64,000 nucleotides of DNA from positions 45,506,910 through 45,570,909 of the forward strand of contig NC_080067.1 in assembly GCF_949987535.1 (NCBI RefSeq). Direction: 5' to 3'. Source of the stretch: Balaenoptera acutorostrata. Taxonomy: Eukaryota > Chordata > Mammalia > Artiodactyla > Balaenopteridae. The notes beneath the pieces are model-generated. The model saw only the letters and a program-made list of their open reading frames with translations. It searched no databases and was not told the origin of the DNA. The first letter of the stretch is position 1. Each line of letters opens with the position of its first letter. Shown one piece after another: positions 23,966 to 36,894 of this stretch. The position numbers and the translations under genes are program-made.

Positions 23966-25159
23966 TTTCTGGCTGGGTCACATTCTGAAGGTTGGCGTGA
24001 ACCCAGTAAAACCAGGTAGCACTTGGGGAAGAGAGTTAAACGGAGCCATCGTGGGTGCTTATCACAAAATACAGACTTGAGAGGTAAGCAAGGGAGAGAA
24101 AACTACAATTGTGCTGGAGGATTGTTCACATTGTGGTTGTAAGGCTACATGATATGTCACGTCCAAGAGGAGAGGCAAGAATAGACATGGGAAAATGAAC
24201 AGTGACATGGGTAACCTGTAGAATCTTAGCAGAATTCCCTCCAAGTCTTCATCATTAAGGCCAGATACAGCAGGATCATGTGGAAATTCTCCTTTAAATA
24301 GTACTAGTGGTGGCGTAAGGAAATAGAATGAAAGTATCCATAAGACAATGGAAATGGACCCCAGGAAACAGATGGCAAGTAGTTTGTGCTCAAAAGAAGC
24401 ACATTAGAGAAGCTTTCTGAATTGGTCAAGGAAGGAAAGGAGAGGTGGAGAAGATGCACTGGGCAGAGATCTCATGTGCCTGATACTTACGACTAGGAAA
24501 TACAACAGACGTCATTGGGACTGGTGTTCTGTAATGCCAGGCCATCTTGGTTCACTTGGTGAAGCCCTCAGAGGCAACCACGCCCACTGTTTAGAAAGGC
24601 TTTAATCTTAACAAAAGGTGATTTAGAACATCAAAAGTAAGTGGATTGCTTTCATCAGAAAATTGCAATTGGTTCTTATAAAGTACTCTTGCTTTTTAAA
24701 AAAAATTAATCTGAATCTAACCAAACCTCTATATTAGTTATCAGTTTATAGCAAATGGAGGGGATAGAGAAACAAGTTAAGTGATACCACAAGGAAGTAA
24801 TCAGCCAAATTTTGTATTTTATAAAATCCAGTTTCTCCAACCACAAATGTCCCAGTTTCTCCAACAGGCTAATGGCATGAAATAAGGGGAGATAAATGGA
24901 ATAAAAGATACTTTGATCTTAATTTAGAAATAGGTAATTGGTCTAAGAATACAACTTGTAGTCATTTCAAGGAAGTAATTGGACAATAGAGTACATGTGT
25001 GTATGTGGGTTTCCACTGCTCTGTTGTTTGTAATGGTGGAAATACAATGCTTCCACTGAAAAGGATGCAGTATTGAGACAGAAAAGTAAAGTAAGAGGGA
25101 GGAAAAAAAGCAGGGTACAGGCAGTATGGACCATATGCATGGTATGGTAATCAGAAAAC
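23966..25159. other. Unassigned sequence
   Basis: No gene seen; no well-supported repeat. Confidence 0.4.
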
Positions 25160-25340
25160 CTAGATTTTAATGTAAGGCTAGTTCCCACTGTTAGACCTTG
25201 AGCAAATCAACCTTTCTGAGACTCTATTTCCTCATCTTAAAATAAATTATAGTTCCTATCTCATAGAGATGCTATGAGAATTAAATATAATAATGTTAAG
25301 CACAAAGTTTGGCAGAGTAAACATTTGCTATATCCTCCTA
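25160..25340 (+). repeat. MIR SINE
   Basis: GTTAGACCTTGAGCAAATC, CTGAGACTCTATTTCCTCAT, GATGCTATGAGAATTAAAT and 'GTTAAGCACAAAGTTTGGCAGAG' give the MIR core in order. Confidence 0.8.
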
Positions 25341-25496
25341 GAATATACACCGGACTTTCTAGAGTGGTCATGGCTCTCTAGAGAGGAAATTATGGATTTT
25401 TTCCCTTTTCTGTTTTAGATAGAATTTCATTGTCATTCAACTCTAATGTTTTTGTCATTTTCATTGTAAGACTACATGTGTGTATCCTTTTAAAAT

Positions 25497-26000
25497 ATTA
25501 ATAAACTTTGTTTCTTAGAGCACTTTTAGGTTCACAGCAAAATTGAGAAGAGAGTACAGCGTCTCCACATATCTCCTGACCGCACACACGTACAAAATCC
25601 CCCACTATCGACACTGTGTCCTTTTTGAACCATGAGTTAGTTAGGTCTGATTTTTAATTTTCAAATAACTGGGAATTTTTAACAGATAATTTGATATTTA
25701 GTTGCACTGTCGTCAGAGAAAATGGTTTGTATAATCTTGATTCAATAAGAATTTATACTTAAACTTTCATTTTCCTATATAACCTAATACATGATAAATA
25801 TTTGAAAAGAAAGCATATTTTCCATATGCAGGAGTCTATATATTTTCAATATGCTCTGTCATTCTTTAACATATATTTTTAAATCCCTGACTACAACTGT
25901 GGATTTGTCCATTTTTCTTGTAATTTTTCTTGTGTTTTAAAGGTTATATAGCAACTCTCTTAATCCTGATTGATCTTTTTTGCCTCCTGTTCTATTTTGT
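25497..26000 (-). repeat. Ancient L1M fragments, antisense
   Basis: The first part (TTAGAGCACTTTTAGGTTCA, CAGCAAAATTGAGAAGAGAG) is a common antisense L1M segment. The second part (TTTAGTTGCACTGTCGTCAG, AGAAAATGGTTTGTATAATC, 'AACCTAATACATGATAAATATTTG') matches antisense L1 ORF2. Both are heavily diverged. Confidence 0.7.
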
Positions 26001-26084
26001 TATGTGAACTATTTACATAAGGTAGCACAGGAGAAGAAGTGATAGCGAGATGGGAAGACTTCCAGCAGTGCAAGATTCAGAATG

Positions 26085-26215
26085 CAGAAGGGTGTAGTGG
26101 TTACTGGCATGTTCTTTGGATAAAGACTGATGAAGACTGAAGTCCAGGCTTATCATGTCTAAGCTTCAGTGTACTCATCCGTACAATGTGGCTGATGACA
26201 ATAACAGTACCCACT
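26085..26215 (+). repeat. MIR SINE fragment
   Basis: GTGTAGTGGTTACTGGCATG at the 5' end is the MIR tRNA-like head, followed by CTAAGCTTCAGTGTACTCAT and GTACAATGTGGCTGATGAC. Confidence 0.75.
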
Positions 26216-26944
26216 CCAATCCAAACTCACGTCTGGTGGTGCCTTAGGCTAAAGGTCGGGGCATTGCAGAATCCTGAAAGATTTCCTAAAAGTCGTAATT
26301 GGGAAATTAATCAGTGTTGACTTGAAATAATGCATGAACTTAAGAGGGCCTACATACTTGTAGTAATGAAAAGGGAATTATAAAAAATCATTTCCTAGCT
26401 AAACTGAAATCCCCAGAGGGTCATTGTAGTGCCACTGGTCAGTGTTCTTGAATCCTTGGTTCATCACCAGTTTTCAGAGGCACTAGAGGAGTTGAAGAAA
26501 TCCCCTGATTTCTTTTTCATTTTATCACATGCTCCATAGGCAAAGTGAAAGCTTTCCTCAGTTCTTACTTTGTGAGTAAATTCTGACTAAACCAAAGTAA
26601 TTTGTCAATTCAATCATAATATTTCTAATATCCCAAGAAACTATAATAATCTAAATAATAATGGGATTTCACTTAACGCCTGTTCCTTTTACTTTCTTAC
26701 ATAAATTAAGACCCTCTGTCCATCTTTTCTCCATGAAAGTACATAAAGCCAAACCTAATCTTCTCCTGACAGAACACATCCATAAAAATGAGCTTTGAAG
26801 TCTGCAGATCGCTAAAAGGAATGTTCTGCCTGGAACGGACACAGTTTATAATAGTTGTGAACGTTTAACTTTCCAAAGTGTCCACAAGATTTAATAGCTT
26901 TATCCAGCTCTAAAAAACATACCCTTCTCTGGCCCTCATTTATC

Positions 26945-27095
26945 TAGAGATCAGTTTATTAGCAAATATTTGTGCTCTGCTATGTGCCAGGCACTGTTCT
27001 AGGCTTTGGGGAAACAAAAATTGGTAAGACATGGTCCATGGTGAAGGGAATCCTAGTCTGTTTAGTAAACAAGCAAAGCAATGAATTAATACATC
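26945..27095 (-). repeat. L2 LINE 3' end, antisense
   Basis: TTATTAGCAAATATTTGTGC, CTATGTGCCAGGCACTGTTC, TAGGCTTTGGGGAAAC: clear antisense L2 3' end. The LSM7 retrocopy begins just beyond it. Confidence 0.8.
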
Positions 27096-27181
27096 CATTT
27101 TACGAAAACATAAGCTATACAAAAAGGAAAGTTCCGTTCCTAGGGGTGGCCTGAGTCCTGGGGGAGGGACGGCCCCGGCCG

Positions 27182-27492
27182 CTAGGCATCTTGCTGCTGG
27201 ATGAAGGGCTGGGGATGGCTTTCATGCCGTCCTGCGGGCAGATGAGCAGCACGGAGGTGCCCCTTCACACCACCAGGCCCAGCTGCCGGGTGTCCTCTGT
27301 GAGCTTGTACTGGTCGTCAGGGTCTCTCATGCACTCGATGGTGCCGCCCAGCACGAGGCTGAGCAGCGGGTCAAACCCTTTCAGGATTCCACTGGCTTCT
27401 CGGCCTCCCTAGAACTTCACTAGCATCGTCTTGTCGATGTACTTGGACAGGTCCAAGACGCTCTCCTTCTTTTTCTTCTCTTTGTCTGCCAT
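27182..27492 (-). pseudogene. LSM7: LSM7 processed pseudogene
   Basis: The minus strand encodes, without introns, a near-complete copy of LSM7, the U6 snRNA-associated Sm-like protein of the LSM1-7 and LSM2-8 rings that act in mRNA decay and splicing. The start codon lies at 27490-27492, followed by the basic MADKEKKKKES N-terminus. The Sm1 segment (GFDPLL, then IECMRDPDD) and the QLGLVV Sm2 region are recognisable. It is disabled by TAG at codon 28 (27409-27411, replacing Gln in the family), TGA at codon 76 (27265-27267) and a 1-bp deletion near 27205 that shifts the last dozen codons. The true stop would be at 27182-27184. Lack of introns indicates an L1-mediated retrocopy; GC and CpG content is far above the flanks. 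GC-rich sequence on both sides (about 27130-27181 and 27493-27512) is probably UTR. No clear poly(A) tail or target-site duplication is visible. Confidence 0.93.
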
Positions 27493-27512
27493 CTTGCCCG
27501 GCCGCGTCGCTG

Positions 27513-29437
27513 CCTATCTGGGTTTATATCAGAGGTTGAAAACAGGTAAGCTGAAGACATTTGACCCACGTGGCATTTTTGTTTTTAATCCAGAAATTTC
27601 AAATAGAAATATGAGTTTTGGGGTTGTCTGGAAGAGTCAACAAATGTGAAAGAATGGCACTCTGGACACACTTTCCTGTGTGGCTGCTTTTAACCAGAAT
27701 TAAGAAGCCCTGCTCCCTTTCGAAGGGACACACACCCCCTCAGGCCCGCCTGCTTTACATACTTGGGTTATCTGCCTGGCTGCTGGAGGAAGGAAGCCTG
27801 TGACCTTGATCTTTACCAAATAATCACAAACAAGGTGGTTTTCTGAGTACCGGTGATCACTCGCACAGCACTTATAATCTGTGCTTTGATACTTCTTTGT
27901 AATCTAAAGATAAGATTCTAAATTAAATTATTTTAATAAATACAAAACCCAACATCGTTAGTAATGCTGCAGGAGACCCTCAGCAGCCAGGGATGATCTG
28001 GAGGTTTCTTTGACTAAAAGATAAAGGTACTAAATATATAAAACTATCTACAGTGAACTGGACCAGATTACTCTGTAAAAGAGTAGTTCCTGAATTGATT
28101 TTGTTCAAAATGGCAACATACATGTTTATAATGTTTTTGAGATCTTTTCAGCAAATAACCTATAAGTGTCGTACATGGGTAAGGAAAAAAATATTTGCTG
28201 TTAAGCAGAGAACATCTGTAAAGTAATTGCCCATGTAGTCATAACCTAATTTGAAATGTGTGGGGCAGAGCTCTCTATATCTGAGAGAGCCAGTCACTAA
28301 GAGCAAGAAGCTAAGCTGAATTCTACAAAGAAAAAAAATGCACTCTGAAAATAAGTTGCCCAGATTCCTCCTAGCAGGTGAATTTAGAACCTGATGTTAG
28401 TTTCTGATTGAGATTTTCTGAAAATGAGTACAGCGTTTGACACTGAAAGTGCAGTTGCATTCCTGCACTTAATTTTCCGAGGTTCAACCACATGAATTTA
28501 ATTATACATGGTTTATACATTTTAAAAGTTTAAAAATATTTTTTCCAGTTCAATGAAAGGATTATTTTCTAAACCAAAGTATAACAAGAGTTTGTGATGA
28601 TCTCTTGAAACAAGTAGACTTACCAAGTAGGCTTGTTAAAGCCAGTCAATGATACAATTTTTCTTGCATTTCCATTTATCAGTATAAGAATGACAATTCT
28701 TTCTTAAACAATTGTCAGTGTAATTGACAAACTACATGCATTTATTCTTCATCTGTTTGCCATTCTCTGAGTGCTGAGGTGTAAAGGAGGAGGCGTTTGT
28801 TTGGGACCTTGAGTTGAATTCATACCTCTGATCTTAATTCAGCCAATGATTAGAAGCCAGTGTAGTACCTTTCTGCCTGGACTGGAGAGGGAAAGGAGGA
28901 TCATCCATAAAGAATCAAATGATTTAAGAATTTGAGCTGCAGTATCCAGTAAAGTTCCAGGGTGCTTATAGTTTGAAAGACTAAAAACCTTATTCCATTA
29001 ACCATTTGCATTGAAGGAAATTGGTTTTCAAAATCTTCTTCTATAAATGTTCTCTTTCCGTAATCATTTCCCCCTGATTAACCTAAGAACACATGGCAGA
29101 GGAAAAATCACGTCAAAGCTTGGCAGTAAGTTACATTTGCCATTAGCTTGGGATGGATTTCACCCAAGATTTGTAGCTGACCTACCATAGAGATATGGGT
29201 AAATTATGTCACAAAAGAACTGCAGGATTGAACTAGAGGTCCCACAGCAGGACCTTTCACAATATTTTACAAAAATTGGATCCTCGAGCAATCTCCCTAC
29301 TGGAGCCAACCCCTGACACATCTCTGCTTTTGGGTTCCTAGCATTTCTGAGGCACCAGTGTCCCCCAGTATAATGCACTTCATTCATCCCAGCATGCTTT
29401 TGAATGGCATCCACTTACACAGTCAGGGTTTTACTCC
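27513..29437. other. Unassigned sequence
   Basis: AT-rich sequence with no gene or confidently named repeat. Short open frames at 27431-27803 and 29160-29414 have no support. Confidence 0.4.
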
Positions 29438-29440
29438 TTT

Positions 29441-29774
29441 TTTTTTTTTTTTGGCTGCGTTGGGTCTTCGTTGCTGCACGTGGGTTTTCTCTAGTTGCGG
29501 CGAGCAGGGGCTACTCTTCACTGCGGTGCGCGGGCTTCTCATTGCGGTGGCTTCCCTTTGTTGTGGAGCACGGGCTGTAGGCGCACGGGCTTCAGTAGTT
29601 GTGGCACATGGGCTCAGTAGTTGCGGCGCGCGGGCTCTAGAGTGCAGGCTCAGTAGTTGTGGCGCACGGGCTTTGTTGCTCCGCGTCATGTGGGATCTTC
29701 CCAGACCAGGGTTCAAACCTGTGTCCCCCGCATTGGCAGGCGGATTCTTAACCACTGTGCCACCAGGGAAGCCT
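29441..29774 (-). mobile_element. CHR-type tRNA-derived SINE, antisense
   Basis: Poly(T) at the left edge, then GGCTGCGTTGGGTCTTCG, GTTGCTCCGCGTCATGTGGG, the antisense B box GGGTTCAAACC and the terminal CACCAGGGAAGCC. The middle carries extra GTAGTTGTGGCGCACGGGC-type units, so this is the longer variant of the family. Flanks resemble an imperfect duplication around GTTTTA(C/T)TC. The 145- and 110-codon frames here are SINE artefacts. Confidence 0.93.
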
Positions 29775-29969
29775 GAGTGTTTTATTCTTAAGTAAGAAAG
29801 AACACAGGAATTCAGAGAACTTGAGTTCTTTCTTGTGTGTTGACCTGTATTTGGACAAAAGCCATTCTACTCGGTCTAAATCCAAGCAAATTATCATTCT
29901 CCAAACATACTCTTGCATCTCTTGCCTGTGTTTTTCTCGTGTTCTAAAGTATCCATCTCGTGTTTCTCA

Positions 29970-30230
29970 CTTCTTAAGCTCCCACTCATCCTTACAAGTA
30001 AAGCCTAGCTTCACCTCCTCTGGGAAGTCCTCCATGACGCCCTCTCCTAAGGCCTTCTTTGTCTGCATCAAATAACGTTAAATACAATGTAAAGTAATTA
30101 TTGTTTTATCTACCTATCTGTCTGCTATACAGTGGGCACAGGTGACATGTCTTTCCTATATATTTAGTGCCAAAGTTTGACCTGGGGCTCAGAAAACATG
30201 TTGAATGAATAACTGAATGAATGAATATAC
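29970..30230 (+). repeat. L2 LINE 3' end
   Basis: CTTCACCTCCTCTGGGAAGT, CCTCCATGACGCCCTCTCC, TATACAGTGGGCACAGGTG and the terminal TTGAATGAATAACTGAATG match the L2 sense 3' region. Confidence 0.7.
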
Positions 30231-31794
30231 CCATACTAAAATCTCACTAGAATGTTATTTCATTGGAATAAAGACTGCCCTGTTTGTTGCCAGTCAGTAT
30301 ATTGATTCCTATGATTTCCAGACACCTCCTTTTTAAATCAGGAAAGTGGAAAAGCAAGTTCCCTGCCACCTAGCAGTAGCTTAATAAATATTTCTTGAAT
30401 TAATGAACATTTTTTAATGAGAAGCTATTTTTTGTAGTAGGCAATTCTGTTGGAAATTAAAATGAGAATTTCCTTTACAGAAAATAATCTTTCTCCAACA
30501 CCATTTAAAAAATTTGAATCCTGTTCTTGAGGCTAAAAGGATCAATGGCACAAGTACAGATAGGGCTTAGCAGCAATACAATTGCAACAGGATAATATCT
30601 TTAAAAATTAATTTTGTGCCTTTCTTTTCCCAACCTTCTTTTATTTGACTGCATTGCCTCAAAGAGAGCAGGATGATTAGATTGAGAATAAAAGAGAAGA
30701 ATGGTACATGTTCAGCTTCGCGGCTCTGAAGCAGGATTTTGCGAATCAAAGGGACACCTTGAGAGAGCCCAGAGATCATGACATAGAAACAGAAAGAGAT
30801 TAGATGAAGGGCCAAGCCACCAGCCCCCATGATGACAGCACTTAGGGACAGGGAATGGAGGACAAAAGGACCTGACCTGGGGTACCTGTGAAGTACCACA
30901 GGGAAGAGGCTTGGTGGAGGTGAGTATAGGCAACACCAGAAGATTCCCCAGCACTGCTGGAGTTCAGCACCAAGGGGAATCTGAGATTACTAGTCACCTA
31001 TCGAAAGAACACTGCACGAGGCATAGGCAGAAGAGCTACTTTGCTAATCCTTCTATCAATAGGTGTCCTCACGTCACCTGTGGATTTTCCAACCTAAGAA
31101 CATTTACTCGTATCTCAAGTCTTTTCTGAATTCCATCCATACCTCCCCATGTAAATAATCCCCATTTTTTATTGTCCAGGATACCTGTAAGCCTCCTACC
31201 AGTCCCTTAATAGGGCGAATGAGAATCCTTGGCCTCCAGTGATGCTGGAGAATAGAGTGGCATGGTAGAGAGGGGCCCAGCGCAGGTACTAGGGGGCCAC
31301 TGGATAGTGATTAGATAATTACCTTTATTACACATATTTTAAATAGAAGTTGAAAATTTCTTCAAACTCTATATCAATCCTAGATGAGATTAGCATCTTA
31401 CTTTAGAGTCTAATAAATCTGGTCAGAACACATACAAAGTTCAGATCTTTATCCTGAGTACTGAACAGGACGAGCACACATTCCAGAGATTGCGGACAGA
31501 TGATCATACAAGGATTGTCCCAGGTACTGGACACATGCAGCCCGAAGAAGACAAGACTTGGATGAAGGCTTTTTTGTGGGTAAGGAAAACTGGAGTTCAT
31601 TAGTATGCTCCCCTGAACGATGGCACTAGCAGTCAGAGTGGTCCAAAGATGTTTCAAGAACAGTTGATTGACCAGTTGGTTAGAATGATTCCATGGGACT
31701 TCTGATGAGTGAGTGGAATAATTAGCAGCTGGGGTGACTTCTGACTCTGAGAATCTATAAGTCTGTAAAATAAAGATAAAAAGTCTTATTAAAT
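30231..31794. other. Unassigned sequence
   Basis: No gene supported. A 110-codon minus-strand frame (30567-30899) has a hydrophobic centre, but I recognise no family and it starts from a non-ATG codon. Confidence 0.4.
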
Positions 31795-32110
31795 CAACCA
31801 ATAAATGTTTATTGATCACTCACTATATGTCAGGCACTGTGTTCTAAACGCTGGAGATGTAATGGGGCAAAATGACATGCAGCTTACGGTTTAGGGGAGA
31901 GAAAACAGACATTGATCAGATAATTAAACAGATATAAATTTCAGTGGTGACAAGTGTTACAAATAAGAAATCCATGGTGCTATGAAAGCTTTCATGAGGG
32001 CAAGAAGGTGAGGATGGCTCCCTGAGAATATGACTCTTGACTAGAGATCAAGGATGTGTAGGAGCTATCCAGGAGAGGAGGGGAGGGCAGAGCAACCAAG
32101 GTCATTGGAA
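31795..32110 (-). repeat. L2 LINE 3' region, antisense
   Basis: CAATAAATGTTTATTGATC, CACTATATGTCAGGCACTGT, GTTCTAAACGCTGGAGATG, then 'TCATGAGGGCAAGAAGGTGAGG' follow the reverse complement of L2. Confidence 0.8.
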
Positions 32111-32164
32111 AGAGCAGCCCTGTCTTTCCATTTCCTGGTGGAAAACAATATGCCTCATTGAGAG

Positions 32165-32385
32165 ACAATATGGCCTAATTATTAAAAGATAGACTTGAAT
32201 TCCATATCTTTCACTTATGAATTGTGTGTCCTTGGACAAGTTATTTAGGCTTTCTGCACCTAAGGGTTATTACCTGTCAAATTAGGAAAATATCTGTCTC
32301 ACAGCGTTATTGGCTAAGATAAATGAAATAATGAATGTAAAATGCTTAACCCAAGCCTAATACATAGTGTTTATTAAAATTTGTC
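32165..32385 (+). repeat. MIR SINE
   Basis: ATATGGCCTAATTATTAAAAG, TGTGTCCTTGGACAAGTTAT, TTAGGCTTTCTGCACCTAAG, TAAATGAAATAATGAATG and 'AATGCTTAACCCAAGCCTAATACATAGTG' follow the MIR consensus order. Confidence 0.82.
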
Positions 32386-33129
32386 TATAATCCATAAATA
32401 GACATGATGTGACAATGACAATTTATTCATTGAAGGCAAAACATAAGCCTTTTCAACTGCAAACTAGTAGATTCTGGGACGTTAAGTATCCCAGCGTTAA
32501 GGCTGGGAGCACCAAACCATTAAAGGTAGAGACTGTGAACCATGGTCCACAAACTTGTTATGAAAGAAATCTCACAATTCTTCCTTTTTCTTTGAATCTA
32601 ATTAAATCTTATTCTTTACCCAGGTCAAGAAATTTTTTTGCTAGATCAAAGAATTCAATCTCAGTTGTGATTGGATTCCTTCCCCCTCCCTAATCTTCAG
32701 TCTGTCAAGGTTATTAGTGATTAATTCATTGTCAGAGATAGCTTCACCATTGAAGGCAGGCACCTCAACTGACCAAGGTCTCTGTCCATTTCCTCATCTG
32801 GGCACTCACTCCTCTCTGGTGGTGGTGGTAGTGGTGCTTCTTCCTCTTCTTCTCCCCATGCCTCATGAGGGAGGGGTTGTGCACAAAAGGATGATTATTC
32901 TTACACCTCTTTTCTCCCATTCTCACCATCTTCTGCCAGTGCCTCCAGTGACCCCAATTGGAAACCAAAGAACAAGGGAGCCTGGTGATGTAATCCTCAA
33001 GGGCTGGCCTTCTCCGGCACAGAGTAGGTTAGAAGAGGGCAGATAATGGATGGAAGCAGGGGAAGGGTGATAGTAAGTGTAGTGCAGTCATCTGTGATGA
33101 ACATTTATGCCATCAAAAGAGATTAGCTA
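32386..33129. other. Unassigned sequence
   Basis: No gene supported. A (TGG)n-like run lies near 32819-32836. Confidence 0.4.
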
Positions 33130-33425
33130 TTTTTGAAAAGCAAAAAGCATAGAAATAAAGAAAAGATTAGTAGTTATTATAGGTGGGGTTGGGAGGGAAG
33201 GGGTGTCTATAAAAGGGCAGCACGAGGGGTTCTTGTGGTGATAGAAATGTTCTGTATCTTGACTGTATTGATGCCAATATCCTAGATGTGATATTGTACT
33301 ATAGTTTTGTACGACACTACCATTGGGGGAAACCAGGTAAAAGGTACACAGGATCACTAATATTATTCTTAAAACAGCATGTGAATTATAATTATCTCAG
33401 AATAAAATGTTTAATTAAAAAAGAG
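33130..33425 (+). repeat. L1M LINE 3' end
   Basis: TTCTTGTGGTGATAGAAATG, TTCTGTATCTTGACTGTATT, GATATTGTACTATAGTTTTG, 'CACTACCATTGGGGGAAACC' and 'AATAAAATGTTTAATTAAAA' are the 3' end of an old mammalian L1. The following CHR SINE inserted into its A-rich tail. Confidence 0.8.
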
Positions 33426-33426
33426 G

Positions 33427-33735
33427 GCTTCCCTGGTGGCGCAGTGGTTGAGAATCTGCCTGCCAATGCAGGGGACACGGGTTCGAGCCCTGGTCTGGGA
33501 AGATCCCACATGCCGCGGAGCAACTGGGCCCGTGAGCCACAATTACTGAGCCTGCGTGTCTGGAGCCCGTGCTCCACAACAAGAGAGGCCGCGACAGTGA
33601 GAGGCCCGCGCACCGCGATGAAGAGTGGTCCCCACTTGCCGCAACTACAGAAAGCCCTCACACAGAAACGAAGACCCAACACAGCCATAAATAAATAAAT
33701 AAATAAATAAATATTTAAAAAAAAAAAAAAAAAGA
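33427..33735 (+). mobile_element. CHR-type tRNA-derived SINE
   Basis: Full-length young-looking copy: A box TGGCGCAGTGG, B box GGTTCGAGCCC, GCGCACCGCGATGAAGAGTGG, then (AAAT)n and poly(A). It inserted at the A-rich end of an L1M, so its target-site duplication is A-rich and cannot be set precisely. Confidence 0.95.
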
Positions 33736-36700
33736 AAAAACAGGTTAGCTTAAGATCAGATGCTAGATATTTTCTGGCCTTATATCATCAAAGGAAGTGT
33801 AATTACTTGCTTCCCCAAAAGACTGAGTATTGCATTTGGTTTACACAGAAATCTGTAGCTCCTGGGATTTTTACTCAGTAATAGTCACAGAACAAATTGC
33901 TTTTTGCTAAAAGGTGCCTCATTCTTCAGCTTGACCACATCTTTAGAATATTCGCTAGATTGCAAAATCCCAAGCACACCCATGAATAGCCTAGGTCTGT
34001 TAAGACGTTGGCAGAAATACATGCTTGAGCACACAAAAGCAGAGAGGACTGAGGAACAGGGGTCTAGTAGACATAACACAAGGAATAGAGTAGGGAAAGT
34101 GAACGCACTTTATTTAAATATTTATTCTCCATCATATTACAAAAAGGATTTAAAATGGGTTTCAAACATAATACAGTAGGATTTTTCTTAATATGTGAAG
34201 AAATCTGGGTGAAAAGAAAACCAATGAGTAACGATGAGACACGGTCAGGGGTGGGGTTAATACACAACATACAAGCATTATGTCATGTACGCTATGAGAA
34301 GTCAACGACTCAGGTGGCCTGTGGCCCTACCTTTCTGACAGCCAGTGCAAAAAGCAAAACCTGATCTATTACATGCTTATAAGGTAAAATTTGACTTGAA
34401 GGAAACCTCTTTGCTGTGTTGTCACAGAGGTGACATTACAGTTTATTCAACATCCTTAGGGTTAATAGAACAACTAGTTTCATAGTTCAATAAAAGCAGT
34501 TCTCTCAGGGACCTAAATGATGCAGTTTAGATGTACAGCATTCTGGCTTTGATTGGGGGACATTTTGGAGTATATTCGAAATGGAAGAATTATATCCTTT
34601 AAGAAATAAAAAAAAATCATTTTCAGCCAATCTGTAGCTAAGGATTAGTGAGGTGGCAAACTAAAATTCCTATAGGGTCCAGGAAGGTAAAACAACTAAG
34701 AAAAGTGAGACATCTCTTAAACACACACACACATACTACAAATACAGTGAAAATGGCCTCCAGTTGGGGAGTTCACTAAGATGTGGTGGGATCTATGCAA
34801 CCTACAGGCCACTGCTCATTACCAGTCTACTGTTACCATAACCAAAATCAGGGCTGGATGTTACCAGAGCTCCTCTTTTTCCTATATATTCGTCAGAGTT
34901 CTGTTACAGAAAACAGAAACCACTCTAGCTATTGTAAGCACGAAGGGCAAAGGGCTTCAAACAGGGAATTAGGTGCTCAGAGTGTGTTAAGGCTGGGCCT
35001 CCAGGGCTGACCACCAGAAGAACAATGAAGACTCCATCCCCCAAGGAGGCTGCCGACTCCGCCTCAGTCAGGAAGATGGGAAACAGTTCAGTTTCCCCTG
35101 AACTGTTAGCTCTAGGAACAGTCTGGAGATTAGGTAGCTACTGATGCAGTCACTGCTGGCTCCAGAGCCATACCTCACCTTTTAAGTCCATGCTGGCAAC
35201 AAAAATAGCGACCAACAGCTAAAAGATGCTACTGATCTCACCCGTTGGTCCCCACAAAGCTGCTGTCAGGGATGCTGCTACAGAAAAACCCAAAGCATCC
35301 TTGACGGGCCTGCCACCAGGGGCAACTGGGACCTCTGCCTTTTACATCTCCCCTGAGTGCATCTGATTGGTCTAAGCTAAAAGTCACTTCCAGATGCCCA
35401 GTTTAGAAATGTCATTTTTAGCTGCCCAGTCTCTGGCGGTAGGAAGGGGTGTGTGGAATGCATGCAAAGCAGCAATCTATCTTATCCACCACAATGTATT
35501 TTTATGCAAAAATCACCTGAGCTTTTAAATGCTGGTAATTAAATCGATTTTTAATAAAAATTAACAGGCAGACCAATAATGTGGGAGATGATCAAATACA
35601 TCTGTTAACAGATTCAGCTTCATGGCAAGTAACCAGAGGGTAGTTTTTGGTCCACTTCAGCACATGGAAGAAGAGAAGATTAAGCCCTGCCCCCTCACCA
35701 TCAGCCGATATATGAATAACAATTTGTATGGTGCTGTGCTATACTCAAAGCACTTAAAATGTATTTATTACAAATGTAGTAAATGCTTGAAAAAACAATA
35801 TTCTACCAACACATAAGTTCATACAGTAGAAGTTAGTTTTTCTTTTCTCACTTCCCGCTGTCACTCCCCAGATGTAACTTCAGATAACATTGTGAAATAA
35901 ATCAGACTTCACCGTGTTTGAAGTTGAGTCTTCTAGAAGCACCCTTTGTTTCAAGTGGTCTACCAAGAGAAATCTAGAACCAAGTGTTTGAAGCGTTTGG
36001 ACTCATGTGAGAATCTATCCAACACATATTTGGGGGTTTAATTAGGCTCGTGAGTCTATTGACTAAGGAATGGGCTTACTATTGAAAGCAGAGTTCATAT
36101 TCAGTCTGGGAACAAATATAATTTCCTATAACATACTTTATAGCTAAGTGAACAAATACCATTTCCTGTATCAGACATGTTTACAAGCTTTGTGGCAATC
36201 TCAGACTTTGTGGTTAATGGTCATATTTATTGTTAATATTTGAAAATCTTAGTGTCGGCCTCTTCTCAGTAAACATGAAAAGACAGGAGCTATAATATAT
36301 TATATTCTAAAACACTGTAGGCAAATATTTAAATTTAAATTAGACCTTTGTTCCCCTCTGTTGTCTTTCAACAATGTTCCTCATTTATTGTGCTCCTGTT
36401 TTCACCAGAAAGTAAATATTCTCTAACCTTCTCTTTCTTGTCTTATGGAAAAGAGTAATAATCAGCACTTCTCAAAGTACTTGGGTCAACAAGACATTTC
36501 CTTCTCAAGGCATCTCATCAAATCCATAGTGATCTATCATTTTATTTGCATTTAGCCAAGGTCAAATCAGGGAATTAGGCTTCTGATTATTATATCCACA
36601 ACTGTGTGACATATACACATAAGCATTTATAAGATATATATTTTGTGTGTATGTATAGAGACCTGTGTGTACATGCACATGCACGTTTGTATGCATATCA

Positions 36701-36894
36701 TTTTTTTCAAGCACTTTCACATATTTCACAAAGATCCCACTTCCAAATACCATCACATCAAAGGTTAGGGTTTCAACATAAAAATGCGGGGAAGGGTGGG
36801 ATAGGTGCACAAACATTCAGTCCCCTTAACATGAATTTAGTCCATAGCACTTTCTTTCTTTATAAATGTAAATATTTAAAAATTAAGATATACT
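33736..36894. other. Unassigned sequence with old repeat debris
   Basis: No gene supported. The segment about 34870-35470 (starting TTCGTCAGAGTTCTGTTACAG) looks like an old interspersed repeat that I cannot name. A short (AC)n run occurs near 34721-34732. Confidence 0.4.

Noticed and set aside
27191..27412. 73-codon plus-strand frame in the GC-rich block
   Set aside because: It is the antisense shadow of the LSM7 retrocopy.
29358..29795. 145-codon plus-strand and 110-codon minus-strand frames
   Set aside because: Entirely inside an antisense CHR SINE; the repetitive peptide mirrors the SINE body repeats.
30567..30899. 110-codon minus-strand frame with a hydrophobic segment
   Set aside because: Non-ATG start, no recognisable family, no poly(A) tail or splice support; kept only as unassigned sequence.
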